Positions 7,302 to 15,181 of a stretch of 18,047 bases of DNA are shown in pieces. The stretch comes from Methanomicrobia archaeon (GTDB taxonomy: Archaea > Halobacteriota > Syntropharchaeia > Alkanophagales > Methanospirareceae), in the NCBI GenBank assembly GCA_016928455.1, contig JAFGKP010000117.1, positions 1 to 18,047 on the forward strand. The letters run 5' to 3'. The notes beneath the pieces were generated by a model that was given only the letters and a program-made list of their open reading frames with translations, did no database searches and was not told the origin of the DNA. Every line of letters begins with the position of its first letter. The stretch's first letter is position 1. The position numbers were made by a program, and so were the translations under genes.

Positions 7302-9932
7302 CTAGGAATCGATGAGAATCGACTTATAAATCAGATCCGGTAAGAATTCGGTAATTTCCTTGTACTTCTTCTCACTCTCGTTCAATGCCCTTTCCATACG
7401 ATTGAGCTGAGTCAGCAGGTTCTCTACGTCCTGTCGTTTTTTTATTAACGTTTCCGCCAGGTTTTTATATTCGGTGACGTCCTCACAGAGGACGGTCGCG
7501 TGCTTAACGTTCCCGTCGGTGTCCTTCACGCCAGTGAGATGAAGACGCGTCCAGAGGGTCTCGCCATTCTTCCGCATGAACCGCCGTTCCGTCACAGAAC
7601 GGCTCTGCTCTTCCGCAACAGAGGTGGCGTACCAGGTGGTATCCGTATCCGCCTCATCTGCAGGGTAGAAAGCAGAAACATGCTGGCCCACAAGTTCCCC
7701 CTGAGCATAGCCCATGAGCTGGCAAATAGCCTTGTTCGCTGCGATTATCTGCCCCTCCGGGTTGATCATAAATATCCCGAGCGCGAGCTCATCAAAGAAC
7801 GAGCGGAACCGCTCCTCGCTCTCGCGAAGCGCAACTTCCGTCTTCCGCCGCTCAGTCATATCCATAAACGAGACCACACTCCGTTTTGTGCCCGGAATCA
7901 CTGCCGCGGTGCAGCAGATATTCTTCTGATTGCCATGGCAGTCTTTGAAGAGGAATTCATAGCTCCGTGGCGCTTTATCAGGCGCGCTCCGACGCTGTCG
8001 ATGGATCTCCTGCATCTTCGCAAGATCATCCGGCGACGCGATGAACTCCGTCCATTTGCGCTTACCTTCGAGGTCCACCTTACTGCTATACCCGGAGATC
8101 TTCACTCCCGCCATGTTCGTGAGCGCGAAGGTACCATCTTCCTCGAGTATGACCGTTGGCGCACGCGTGGCTTCAAAAATGGTTCTATAGCGCGCCTCTG
8201 ATTGCTGGAGATCCTGTTCGATCCGTTTCTGCGCGGTAATGTCGCGAAGTGCGACCACGCTCCGTCTCGTGCCCGGAATCATGCCCACCACCAGGCTCCC
8301 CGCGCGAAGCTCACCATTTTTGTGGATAAACTGGAATTCGTAACTCGCGGGTGCGCCTTCTGGATGATCTGCTCGTCGCAGACGATGATACGTCATCATC
8401 TGCTCCCGATCAGCATCCGCCACCAATTCTGGCCACTGCACCTTCCCCTCGATCTCCTCTTTCTGATAGCCCAGGAGGCTGACCAGCTCATCGTTAACGT
8501 GCACGATCGTCATATCCTCCTCGATCACCATCAGCGCGGCGCCGGTGCTCTCGAAAAGCGTCCGATACATCTTCTCCGAGTACTCCAGCGCTTGCTCCGC
8601 GCGTTTCTGCTCCGTGATGTCACGTGAGAAGATCGCGATGTGGGTAACAGTACCGTCAGCAGCGGAGACGGGATAGAGGTTGACGTCGTAAATCCGGCCC
8701 TCGCACTCGTCTTCAAACCGATACGGCTGCTTCGCACTGATAACACGGTCAACCGCGGCCCTTCTGACCCGTGCAAGCTCAGGCGGGAAGAGGTCGTAGA
8801 CGCAGGTGCCGATAAGCTCATCAGCGCTTTTTCCATACCGCTGTGCCATTCGGTCATTCAAAGCCAGGATCTCTCCATCACGACCCTGCAACCACGCGGC
8901 GTCGAGAGTGGCGTTCAAGAGCGCGCGTGCCGTCTCCTCCTTCTGTCGCAATCGCTCCTCCGCCTGCTTCCGCCATGAGATATCCGAGATGGTGGCGACG
9001 GCCCCCTTGCGTGGCTCGGAAGGATCGAAAAGACTGAGTTTTACAAAGCCATCGAAGAGCGAGCCATCCTTTCGTTTAAATTTCGCATCGGTTTGCGCTA
9101 TGTTGCCCCGGCGCAGTTCGTGCTGGAACAGTTGTGAAACGCGTTCAAATTCCGCTCGCGAGGCGTATATGCTCTCGGAGCTTTTACCGAAGTACGATTT
9201 GTACTCATCTTCGTGTGGATCGAAACCGAAGAGGCGCAGCATCGCGTCGTTCGTCCAGCTGAGTTTGCGCGCTTCCAGGGTCGTTCCTTCGATCTCAACC
9301 ATCCCGATACCGATGGACGAAACCTCGAAGATACGCGCCTGAAGCTCTTTCTGCTCGTGCAGCGCGTGCTCGAAATCGTGGCGCTCCTTGATTTCGCGTT
9401 CCAGGACGGACGTCTTCTTCACGAGCTCCTTGTACAAGCGCGCATTCTCGATCACGGCAGCCGCATGGCTCGCCGCGATGTTCACGAACGCAATCTCGTT
9501 CTCCGAGTAGTCATGCGGGTCGGGCATATAGACATTCAGAAGGCCAATGAGCTTGCCCTTGTGGTTCATCGGCATGAAGAGCTGCGCGGAGAATCCAAAC
9601 TCCTTGCCCAGGTCGGCCCACCATCTATCCCGTGGCTCGTTGAAGATATTCGGCACGACGTAACACGCACCCGTCTTCAAGACGATACCTGCCGGACTGC
9701 AGGTGATCGGGACGCCGCGAGCGTAAATCCGATCGATGTAATCAGCGGGAAGGCCGAAGGTCGCGACCATCTCGAGCGCGCCGGTCTCTTCGTTGATCAG
9801 CATTGTTGAGCCCGAATGCCCTCCAATGTGCCGCACAACGTGAGCGAGAGTCTCCTCCAGGATCAGCGTGAGCGACTGCTGCAGGTCGGTATCTGCGATC
9901 TTCACGAGTGTCTGAAGGGCGGACGCGGGCAT
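7302..9932 (-). CDS. GAF/multi-PAS sensor protein without a kinase domain
   Basis: A soluble sensor of 876 residues. A GAF domain occupies about residues 15-185 (ending in the typical NEIAFVNIAASHAAAVIENARLY). Five PAS or PAS/PAC units follow at about 205-335, 345-460, 470-590, 595-715 and 725-840, each closing with a short helix of the D-I-T/S-x-x-K/R-x-x-E kind. The fourth unit closes with DMTERRK and the fifth with EDVTEYK. A short coiled coil follows, then SEKKYKEITEFLPDLIYKS, the opening of a sixth PAS that stops after about 20 residues. No H-box, no HATPase_c domain and no other output domain is present. There is no membrane segment or signal peptide. The start is ATG 9932: a TATA box at 9974-9982 puts the transcript start inside the upstream TTG alternative at 9968. 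Such a protein could signal by partner binding, or be a truncated histidine kinase. No response regulator is adjacent. Confidence 0.88.
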   Translation of the reverse strand: MPASALQTLVKIADTDLQQSLTLILEETLAHVVRHIGGHSGSTMLINEETGALEMVATFGLPADYIDRIYARGVPITCSPAGIVLKTGACYVVPNIFNEPRDRWWADLGKEFGFSAQLFMPMNHKGKLIGLLNVYMPDPHDYSENEIAFVNIAASHAAAVIENARLYKELVKKTSVLEREIKERHDFEHALHEQKELQARIFEVSSIGIGMVEIEGTTLEARKLSWTNDAMLRLFGFDPHEDEYKSYFGKSSESIYASRAEFERVSQLFQHELRRGNIAQTDAKFKRKDGSLFDGFVKLSLFDPSEPRKGAVATISDISWRKQAEERLRQKEETARALLNATLDAAWLQGRDGEILALNDRMAQRYGKSADELIGTCVYDLFPPELARVRRAAVDRVISAKQPYRFEDECEGRIYDVNLYPVSAADGTVTHIAIFSRDITEQKRAEQALEYSEKMYRTLFESTGAALMVIEEDMTIVHVNDELVSLLGYQKEEIEGKVQWPELVADADREQMMTYHRLRRADHPEGAPASYEFQFIHKNGELRAGSLVVGMIPGTRRSVVALRDITAQKRIEQDLQQSEARYRTIFEATRAPTVILEEDGTFALTNMAGVKISGYSSKVDLEGKRKWTEFIASPDDLAKMQEIHRQRRSAPDKAPRSYEFLFKDCHGNQKNICCTAAVIPGTKRSVVSFMDMTERRKTEVALRESEERFRSFFDELALGIFMINPEGQIIAANKAICQLMGYAQGELVGQHVSAFYPADEADTDTTWYATSVAEEQSRSVTERRFMRKNGETLWTRLHLTGVKDTDGNVKHATVLCEDVTEYKNLAETLIKKRQDVENLLTQLNRMERALNESEKKYKEITEFLPDLIYKSILIDS

Positions 9933-9973
9933 GGTACAGATCGAGCTCCTGTGGTATCTAGCCCTCAAGGGTG

Positions 9974-9982
9974 TATAAAAAA
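9974..9982 (-). promoter_or_regulatory. TATA box of the PAS-sensor gene
   Basis: On the minus strand TTTTTTATA lies 42-50 bp upstream of the chosen ATG at 9932. A start about 26 bases downstream leaves a ~20-base leader that includes GGAG at 9946-9949. The spacing is consistent, so the call is reasonable. Confidence 0.5.
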
Positions 9983-10145
9983 GAAGCAGGTATTTATCGC
10001 GGTTATGCGCACCATTTTGGTATGTGTTTTACCTTAGCCGGTTAGAAATTTTTCACATGGTGGGTGATTACGATACCTATTTTTATGGGTAAACCCCCGC
10101 TACATCAGTGTCAAATTGATAAAACAGCTAGCGAGTGATACATAC

Positions 10146-10529
10146 ATGTTCGATGCTGTCTTTAAACCGCTGACCGTCGGCGGTGTGACACTCACGAATA
10201 GAATCGAATAGTCTTTCCGCCCGTTCAGACCAATTACGCCACAACGGACGGTTTCGTTACCGACCGTCTCCTGCGGTTCTATTGCGAGACTGCCCGGGGC
10301 GGTATCGCCGTTTCGGTAGATGGCGCGGGCGCGACGAACGTGCTCCGATTGACGACTTATGCGCAGCACGTTCCGCTCGCGGCCGCGCTAAATAAATGGA
10401 ATGGTCGATGTTCCTGTCATCTGCGCGGGCAACATTCGCAGTCTGGCGCTCGCGCAACAGATTCTGGAAGCTGAGCAAGCGGACCTGGTGGCGATGTGTA
10501 GGGCTCAGGTGGCCGATCCTCAGCTCTGA
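10146..10529 (+). pseudogene. Decayed old-yellow-enzyme (NADH:flavin oxidoreductase) gene
   Basis: Three pieces of an OYE/FadH-type FMN enzyme can be read on the + strand in shifting frames. From ATG 10146: MFDAVFKPLTVGGVTLTNRIE, then a stop at 10209-10211. From about 10211 in another frame: IVFPPVQTNYATTDGFVTDR, then a block with FYCETARGGIAVSVDGAG. From about 10393, back in the first frame: VDVPVICAGNIRSLALAQ, then ADLVAMCRAQVADPQL and a stop at 10527-10529. Adding one A near 10208 restores NRIEIVFPPVQTNY, so a single-base deletion explains the first break. Between the second and third pieces roughly 200 codons of the barrel are missing, and everything after ADPQL (the Fe-S and FAD/NAD parts of the longer family members) is absent. 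These lesions exclude a functional enzyme and are too many for one sequencing error. Recognition rests on remembered family motifs. Confidence 0.85.
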
Positions 10530-10535
10530 GCTGAG
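10519..10535 (-). terminator. Hairpin downstream of pyrE
   Basis: CTCAGCT and AGCTGAG form a perfect 7-bp stem with a 3-base loop. It lies 14 bases past the pyrE stop on the minus strand and overlaps the end of the flavoenzyme relic. It is a plausible 3' end for the pyrF-pyrE transcript, though no strong U-run follows. Confidence 0.4.
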
Positions 10536-10548
10536 CTGAACGGAGGAG

Positions 10549-11301
10549 CTACCGCTCTACTATGAGCGCTGCGAGCTCTGCGTGCACACGCGGATCCTGA
10601 TAGTGTTCTGGATACCGCAGGTAATCGCGAATGATCTCATATTCACGATCGGCAAGCGCCTCCTTGAGCCATTCGATGCCCCGGGACCGGAAGGGAATGA
10701 GACTGTGGAGCGTGATGGCGTAGTCCTTTGCGCGTTCGGTCGCACCCTGCTCGCGATCAAGAACCACGATGATATCCGAGCAGGTCACCTGTTGCAAGCC
10801 GCGAAGCTGTAGCTCGAATTCCAGCTGTTTGAGGGCGAGCACCTTGCTGTCAAACTTCGTTACGAGATCGTCCACAATTCCCACATGATCGCCATCCTCT
10901 AAGATGCCCTCGATCATCGAATGCTCGCCATAGCCCTTAAGAAGCTGGTTCAGATCCTGCAAGGATCGCACCCCTTCCAATTTCCGCGTGAAGCAGGCAG
11001 GGATATTCGCCATGAGTGATACGGCGGTTGCGATCGGTATGCCCGCGGTCGCAACGCCGATGACCCGGGTAAGGTCTGCACATTCTTCCGCGATCAATCG
11101 TCCTAATGCCCCGCCCACATTCTTGAGCAGTTCCGGATAGGAGGACAGTGGACGTAGCTGGATATATAGTGGACTCCAGAGCCCGGATACGAGTCTCCAA
11201 CCACGCGGATTATCGCGATACCATGTCCTGATCAGGCCATGGTGGTACAACGCGCGCACAAGCTCTTCCCCGATGCACCTTTTCTCGTTCTCCCAGCTCA
11301 T
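10549..11301 (-). CDS. pyrE: Orotate phosphoribosyltransferase (divergent)
   Basis: Predicted to transfer the phosphoribosyl group of PRPP to orotate, giving OMP, in de novo pyrimidine synthesis. The 250-residue product is longer than most stand-alone OPRTs (about 170-230). Type I phosphoribosyltransferase features are present: VSGLWSPLYIQLRPL at residues 38-52 (family SGKxSPxYxDxR), GVATAGIP at 82-89, FTRKLEG at 104-110, and the PRPP loop GIVDDLVTKFDSK at 141-153. That loop keeps the acidic pair but has TKFDS where most members have TTG[GT]S. The RKLEG-to-IEG segment carries about 10 extra residues. The ATG overlaps the pyrF stop by four bases (TCAT on the + strand), and no good ribosome binding site is seen, so translation is probably coupled. 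Adjacency to an OMP decarboxylase strongly supports the assignment. Confidence 0.85.
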   Translation of the reverse strand: MSWENEKRCIGEELVRALYHHGLIRTWYRDNPRGWRLVSGLWSPLYIQLRPLSSYPELLKNVGGALGRLIAEECADLTRVIGVATAGIPIATAVSLMANIPACFTRKLEGVRSLQDLNQLLKGYGEHSMIEGILEDGDHVGIVDDLVTKFDSKVLALKQLEFELQLRGLQQVTCSDIIVVLDREQGATERAKDYAITLHSLIPFRSRGIEWLKEALADREYEIIRDYLRYPEHYQDPRVHAELAALIVER

Positions 11302-12032
11302 GGTCCCGAACTTCCGGTATCCTGGAGCGCTTCAGCGCAGAACCGCCGCGCCGCCGCTGCCATATCGTCCTGTTCGTAAATGCTCGCGCCGATGATCGCA
11401 TAGGCGGGTGCGCCCTCCAGGGCGTCAAATGCAGCTCGAATAGCACCGCCCTGGCGCCCAATGCCCGGCATGCTGTATGCCGGCTCCGTAACCAGCTGAG
11501 CCAGCAGATGGTGGTAGCGGGTAATGACTGCGGGTTTGTTCCCGGGCACGATGAAATGGGTCACGCCCCGCTCAGCGGCGAGCGTGTACATCGCATCAGG
11601 TGCGTCATCACTCAGAAATCCGCCCTGGGTCGTTAAATACCGGGGGTGCGTCATCTCCCCACCTACGAGTGGCACTAGCCGCTCCGCGAAGAGCGCATCG
11701 ATGAACGCGGCCTCGGTCGCCGGACCTGCCTGCGGGAATATAATGACACCTTTTACGCCCGCGTCTGCGCATACGGCCGCGAAGTGCTCGCCCATCTCCG
11801 GAATATCAGTGCCCGCCTTCTGATGGTCGTAGATCACCGGCAACGCGGTGTATTCCTTGATCGCCTCCACCAGTTGCGGGAGCCCGTAGGTCAAGCCAAG
11901 GAGTGCGCCGATTTTATAGCCCACAATGCCCTCGAGATCGCAGGTAGCCATAACTAGCGTTCGCAGCGTTCGCAGATCCCGTACGTCGCAGGCCGGTATG
12001 ACGCCCCGCCGGAGATGAAATAAGCCGCTCAT
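11298..12032 (-). CDS. pyrF: Orotidine 5'-phosphate decarboxylase (variant active-site spacing)
   Basis: Predicted to decarboxylate OMP to UMP, the last step of pyrimidine synthesis. The 244-residue TIM-barrel-like sequence has ACDV (D16), VGYKIG (K40), the catalytic segment VIYDHQKAGTDIPEMG (residues 66-81), EMTHP (126-130), and the phosphate-loop motif PGIGRQGG (189-196). Two features depart from the textbook family. The catalytic array reads D-x-x-K-x-x-x-D (D69, K72, D76) instead of D-x-K-x-x-D. The second phosphate-binding motif is GASIY (215-219) where GRSIY/GRSIT with an arginine is usual. Start: GAGGTT ends five bases before the ATG. It is the first gene of the pyrF-pyrE pair. Pairing with pyrE makes the pyrimidine role likely, but the altered residues leave some room for a related decarboxylase. 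Confidence 0.82.
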   Translation of the reverse strand: MSGLFHLRRGVIPACDVRDLRTLRTLVMATCDLEGIVGYKIGALLGLTYGLPQLVEAIKEYTALPVIYDHQKAGTDIPEMGEHFAAVCADAGVKGVIIFPQAGPATEAAFIDALFAERLVPLVGGEMTHPRYLTTQGGFLSDDAPDAMYTLAAERGVTHFIVPGNKPAVITRYHHLLAQLVTEPAYSMPGIGRQGGAIRAAFDALEGAPAYAIIGASIYEQDDMAAAARRFCAEALQDTGSSGP

Positions 12033-12037
12033 GTCCC

Positions 12038-12043
12038 AACCTC
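12038..12043 (-). promoter_or_regulatory. Ribosome binding site of pyrF
   Basis: GAGGTT on the minus strand lies five bases before the pyrF ATG and matches the archaeal anti-Shine-Dalgarno end. It fixes the start that gives MSGLFHLRRG. The rest of the 174-bp gap between pyrF and the divergent helicase gene shows no clear TATA box on either strand. Confidence 0.55.
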
Positions 12044-12206
12044 GTCAGTAAAACGGAGCCTGAATATCCCTTGTCTTCTCACCATATTAGCTTTTGCTTC
12101 GCCTCGCAGTCTCACGTTTACGGAATACTGCGTTCACGACGCCGTTTGCGGCTTTTTCTGCTCGCAGCTCTCAGTACTAATCACGCAGATACGGTACTTA
12201 CAAGCA

Positions 12207-15149
12207 ATGCCATCTGATGTGTTTCAAGCGTTCTCGAGCCCACTCCAGCGTGCGATCAGCGAGAAGGGCTTCACGCACCCTACAGAGCCGCAAAGCAGGG
12301 CGATACCCTCTATCATGGCCGGGAAGAACGTCTTATTGATCGCGCCGACCGCAACGGGTAAGACCGAATCGGCCTTGTTACCGGTGCTCGATGCGCTTCT
12401 GACGCGAACGCGAGAGCCGGGCATCAAGCTCCTGTACATCACGCCACTCAAGGCCCTGAATCGCGATATGCTCGAGCGACTGCAGTGGTGGTGCAAACGG
12501 CTCGATCTGCGGTTGGGCATGCGCCACGGCGATACCACGACACGGGAGCGAGAAGCACAGGCGATGGTCCCGCCCGATATCCTGATCACCACACCGGAGA
12601 CGTTACAGGCGATCTTACCGGGCAGGCTTATGCGGCAGCATCTGACCACGGTCCGCTGGGTGATCGTGGACGAGGTGCATGAACTCGCGATCGACAAACG
12701 CGGCTCGCAACTGGCACTCGCCCTGGAACGACTCCGGTACCTGAAAGAGGGCGACTTCCAGCTCATTGGCTTATCAGCTACCATCGGCTCGCCCGAGCGT
12801 GTGGCGAAGTTCCTGGTGGGTACCGAGCGCGAGTGCGAGATCGTCAACGTCTCCGTCGCGCGCTCCATACAGGTGACGGTGCACTATCCAAAAGCCGATG
12901 CGGACGATTACCAGCTATCACAGGAGCTCTATACGTATCCTGACGTTGCCGCTCGGTTACGATTGATGCGTGCGCTCGTGGAAGCGCACGAATCAACATT
13001 GATCTTCACGAATACACGCTCGATTACCGAGATACTCGGGAGCAGGTTCCGTGTCTGGGATTTGGACTTCCTCATGGGGGTGCACCATGGCTCGCTCTCC
13101 AAACCCTCCCGAATCACGGTCGAGCGCGGCATAAAGGAGGGCAAGCTGCTGGGGATCATCTGCACGAGCTCGCTGGAGTTGGGAATTGATATCGGGCGAC
13201 TGGATTTTGTGGTTCAATATAACTCGCCCCGACAGGTAACGCGTCTCCTTCAGCGGATCGGGCGCAGCGGGCATCGGATCGGTGGGATTGCGCACGGTGC
13301 GATCGTGGTTCAGGATTCGGACGACGCACTGGAGGCGTTGGCCATCTGCCGCCGCGCACTCGCCGACGAATTAGAGCCTGCGGACATTCCTGAGAAGCCG
13401 CTCGATGTACTTGCACATCAAATCGCCGGACTGCTTCTGTTCAAGCGTCGCTGGAGTTTTGACGAGGCCTTAACGGTACTCAGAAAGGCGTATCCGTACC
13501 GCAACCTTGAAGAGGTCGAGCTCCTCGCTGTCCTCAGCTATATGCACACGCGCATCCCGCGACTCCTTTGGTACTCGCCCGAAGACCGGGTCTTTCTGCG
13601 GCCACAGCGGATAAAACCGCTCTACAGCTACTACTTCGAGCACCTCTCGATGATCCCTGAGGAACGCCATTTCCTCGTGATTGACGAGGACGACGTTCCG
13701 GTTGGCGTTCTGGATGAGGCGTTCGTGGCCGAATACGGGAGCCCGGGTAACAAGTTCATCGAAGGTGGCCGTGCCTGGAAGATCCTGCACGTCTATGGTG
13801 AGCGGCTGTACGTGAAGCGGGAAGAGGATCCCACCGGTTCCATTCCGAGCTGGGCCGGAGAGGAGATACCCGTTCCATACACGATAGCCAACGAGGTAGG
13901 TACGATTCGGCGTTTCGTGGCTGACGAACTCGGCGCTACCACCGCACCACCAGCAAGGATGAGCGACCTGATCGCCCTGAGGCAGTATCCGGGTAGCCGA
14001 GAGACGCTCAGCAGAGCACTGGACGAAGTCGCCCGGCAAATAAAAAGCGGGTATCCCGTACCTTCTGATGAGCTCCTTACACTCGAACGCTGGCAAGACC
14101 AGATCATCCTGCACTGCTCCTTTGGACTGCGCGCAAATCGAACGCTCGCCATGATACTGGCTTCCACGCTCTCAGACCGGCTCGGAACGCCGGTGGGCGT
14201 GCAGCAGGATCCGTACCGGATCATCATGAGGGTCGCGGAGACGGACGTGGCGCCTGAGGACGTTAAGGCGATCCTTATGGATCTGGGTGGCCGATCCGTT
14301 GAGCCGCTTGCGAGGAGCGCATTAGCTCGGAGCAGGTTGTTTAAGATGCGGTTCATCCATGTCGCGCGCCGTTTTGGTGCTATCGCCCGGGACGCCGCAC
14401 TGACAGAGCTCGACCTGGCGAAAGTGATCCGAACCTTTGAGGATACCGCGGTCTTCACGGAAGCGCTGCGAGAAGCGGAGGATAAGGACGTGGATGTGCC
14501 GCTAACCGCCGCGCTCTTAAAACGAATCCCTGCAGGTGAGCTACCGGTAGCGGTGATACACGGTGACGGGATCAGTCCGATCGGCGGCATTGGTGCAGCG
14601 CTGAAGCACAGCTACGAGCTCATTCCGCCCGAGCGAATGCACCGTGTTATCTACAAATACGTGAGCGCGAGACTCCTGGACGAGTCTCTGACGTTCGTCT
14701 GCACCGATTGCTGGCAGTATACCGCGATTCAGCGCGTGCATGATGTGGATCCTTCGCACTTGCAGTGTCCAGAATGCGAGTCACGGCACATCGGCGCCGT
14801 GAACGTGGATGAGGCAGTGCTCCGGCGTGAACTGCGGAAGAGCGCAGGAAAAGGCGAAAAAACGGGCGGTAAACTGGTCACAGACCTGACCAAATCGGCT
14901 GATCTGATTGCTAGGTATGGCAAGGCCGCATTGCTTGCGCTCGCGGGCCGAGGGCTCTCCGCAGATGATGCCGCAGAACTGCTGAAGCAAGAAAGCGAAA
15001 TGAACGAGCACCTCGTCGAGCTGATCATCGGTGCGGAAAAGGAGGTTCTGAAACGGCGATTTCACCGCTCCCGGGGGCGGAAAGCGAGCCCAGAAGCACA
15101 TCCGCTCGCTGACAAAGAGCGGAAACAGGATGCAAAAGAAGACCGCTGA
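12207..15149 (+). CDS. lhr: Lhr-type superfamily 2 helicase
   Basis: An ATP-dependent nucleic-acid helicase of the Lhr group, thought to act in DNA repair or RNA processing in archaea. The 980-residue product has the SF2 motifs in order: a Q-motif-like THPTEPQ (23-29), motif I APTATGKTES (46-55), the DEVH box (155-158), motif III SAT (190-192), a motif IV/V region with HHGSLSK and TSSLELGIDIG (320-330), and motif VI QRIGRSGHR (349-357). A winged-helix and Lhr-core region follows. Near the C-terminus C832-x2-C835 and C854-x2-C857 form a probable zinc knuckle, as in one archaeal Lhr subgroup. The tail (about the last 35 residues) is highly charged. The start ATG gives the normal N-terminus; no strong ribosome binding site is seen. 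It converges on the next gene with a 32-bp gap. The family is secure; the exact Lhr subclass is not. Confidence 0.93.
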   Translation: MPSDVFQAFSSPLQRAISEKGFTHPTEPQSRAIPSIMAGKNVLLIAPTATGKTESALLPVLDALLTRTREPGIKLLYITPLKALNRDMLERLQWWCKRLDLRLGMRHGDTTTREREAQAMVPPDILITTPETLQAILPGRLMRQHLTTVRWVIVDEVHELAIDKRGSQLALALERLRYLKEGDFQLIGLSATIGSPERVAKFLVGTERECEIVNVSVARSIQVTVHYPKADADDYQLSQELYTYPDVAARLRLMRALVEAHESTLIFTNTRSITEILGSRFRVWDLDFLMGVHHGSLSKPSRITVERGIKEGKLLGIICTSSLELGIDIGRLDFVVQYNSPRQVTRLLQRIGRSGHRIGGIAHGAIVVQDSDDALEALAICRRALADELEPADIPEKPLDVLAHQIAGLLLFKRRWSFDEALTVLRKAYPYRNLEEVELLAVLSYMHTRIPRLLWYSPEDRVFLRPQRIKPLYSYYFEHLSMIPEERHFLVIDEDDVPVGVLDEAFVAEYGSPGNKFIEGGRAWKILHVYGERLYVKREEDPTGSIPSWAGEEIPVPYTIANEVGTIRRFVADELGATTAPPARMSDLIALRQYPGSRETLSRALDEVARQIKSGYPVPSDELLTLERWQDQIILHCSFGLRANRTLAMILASTLSDRLGTPVGVQQDPYRIIMRVAETDVAPEDVKAILMDLGGRSVEPLARSALARSRLFKMRFIHVARRFGAIARDAALTELDLAKVIRTFEDTAVFTEALREAEDKDVDVPLTAALLKRIPAGELPVAVIHGDGISPIGGIGAALKHSYELIPPERMHRVIYKYVSARLLDESLTFVCTDCWQYTAIQRVHDVDPSHLQCPECESRHIGAVNVDEAVLRRELRKSAGKGEKTGGKLVTDLTKSADLIARYGKAALLALAGRGLSADDAAELLKQESEMNEHLVELIIGAEKEVLKRRFHRSRGRKASPEAHPLADKERKQDAKEDR

Positions 15150-15181
15150 ATAACGTCCGAGGAAACCCATAATCAGGTGGT

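Noticed and set aside
7500..8201. Plus-strand open frame of 233 codons within the PAS sensor
   Set aside because: Antisense to conserved PAS domains, with no motif of its own.
10100..10478. Minus-strand open frames at 10100-10369 and 10257-10478
   Set aside because: They overlap the flavoenzyme relic, whose + strand carries the recognisable family motifs; the minus-strand peptides resemble nothing.
12033..12206. Possible regulatory RNA or small gene in the pyrF-helicase gap
   Set aside because: Only short imperfect repeats and no start codon with a ribosome binding site; nothing beyond the pyrF ribosome binding site could be supported.
13793..14590. Long Ser/Arg-rich minus-strand open frame inside the helicase gene
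   Set aside because: Composition is typical of an antisense shadow, and the + strand encodes a conserved Lhr core.
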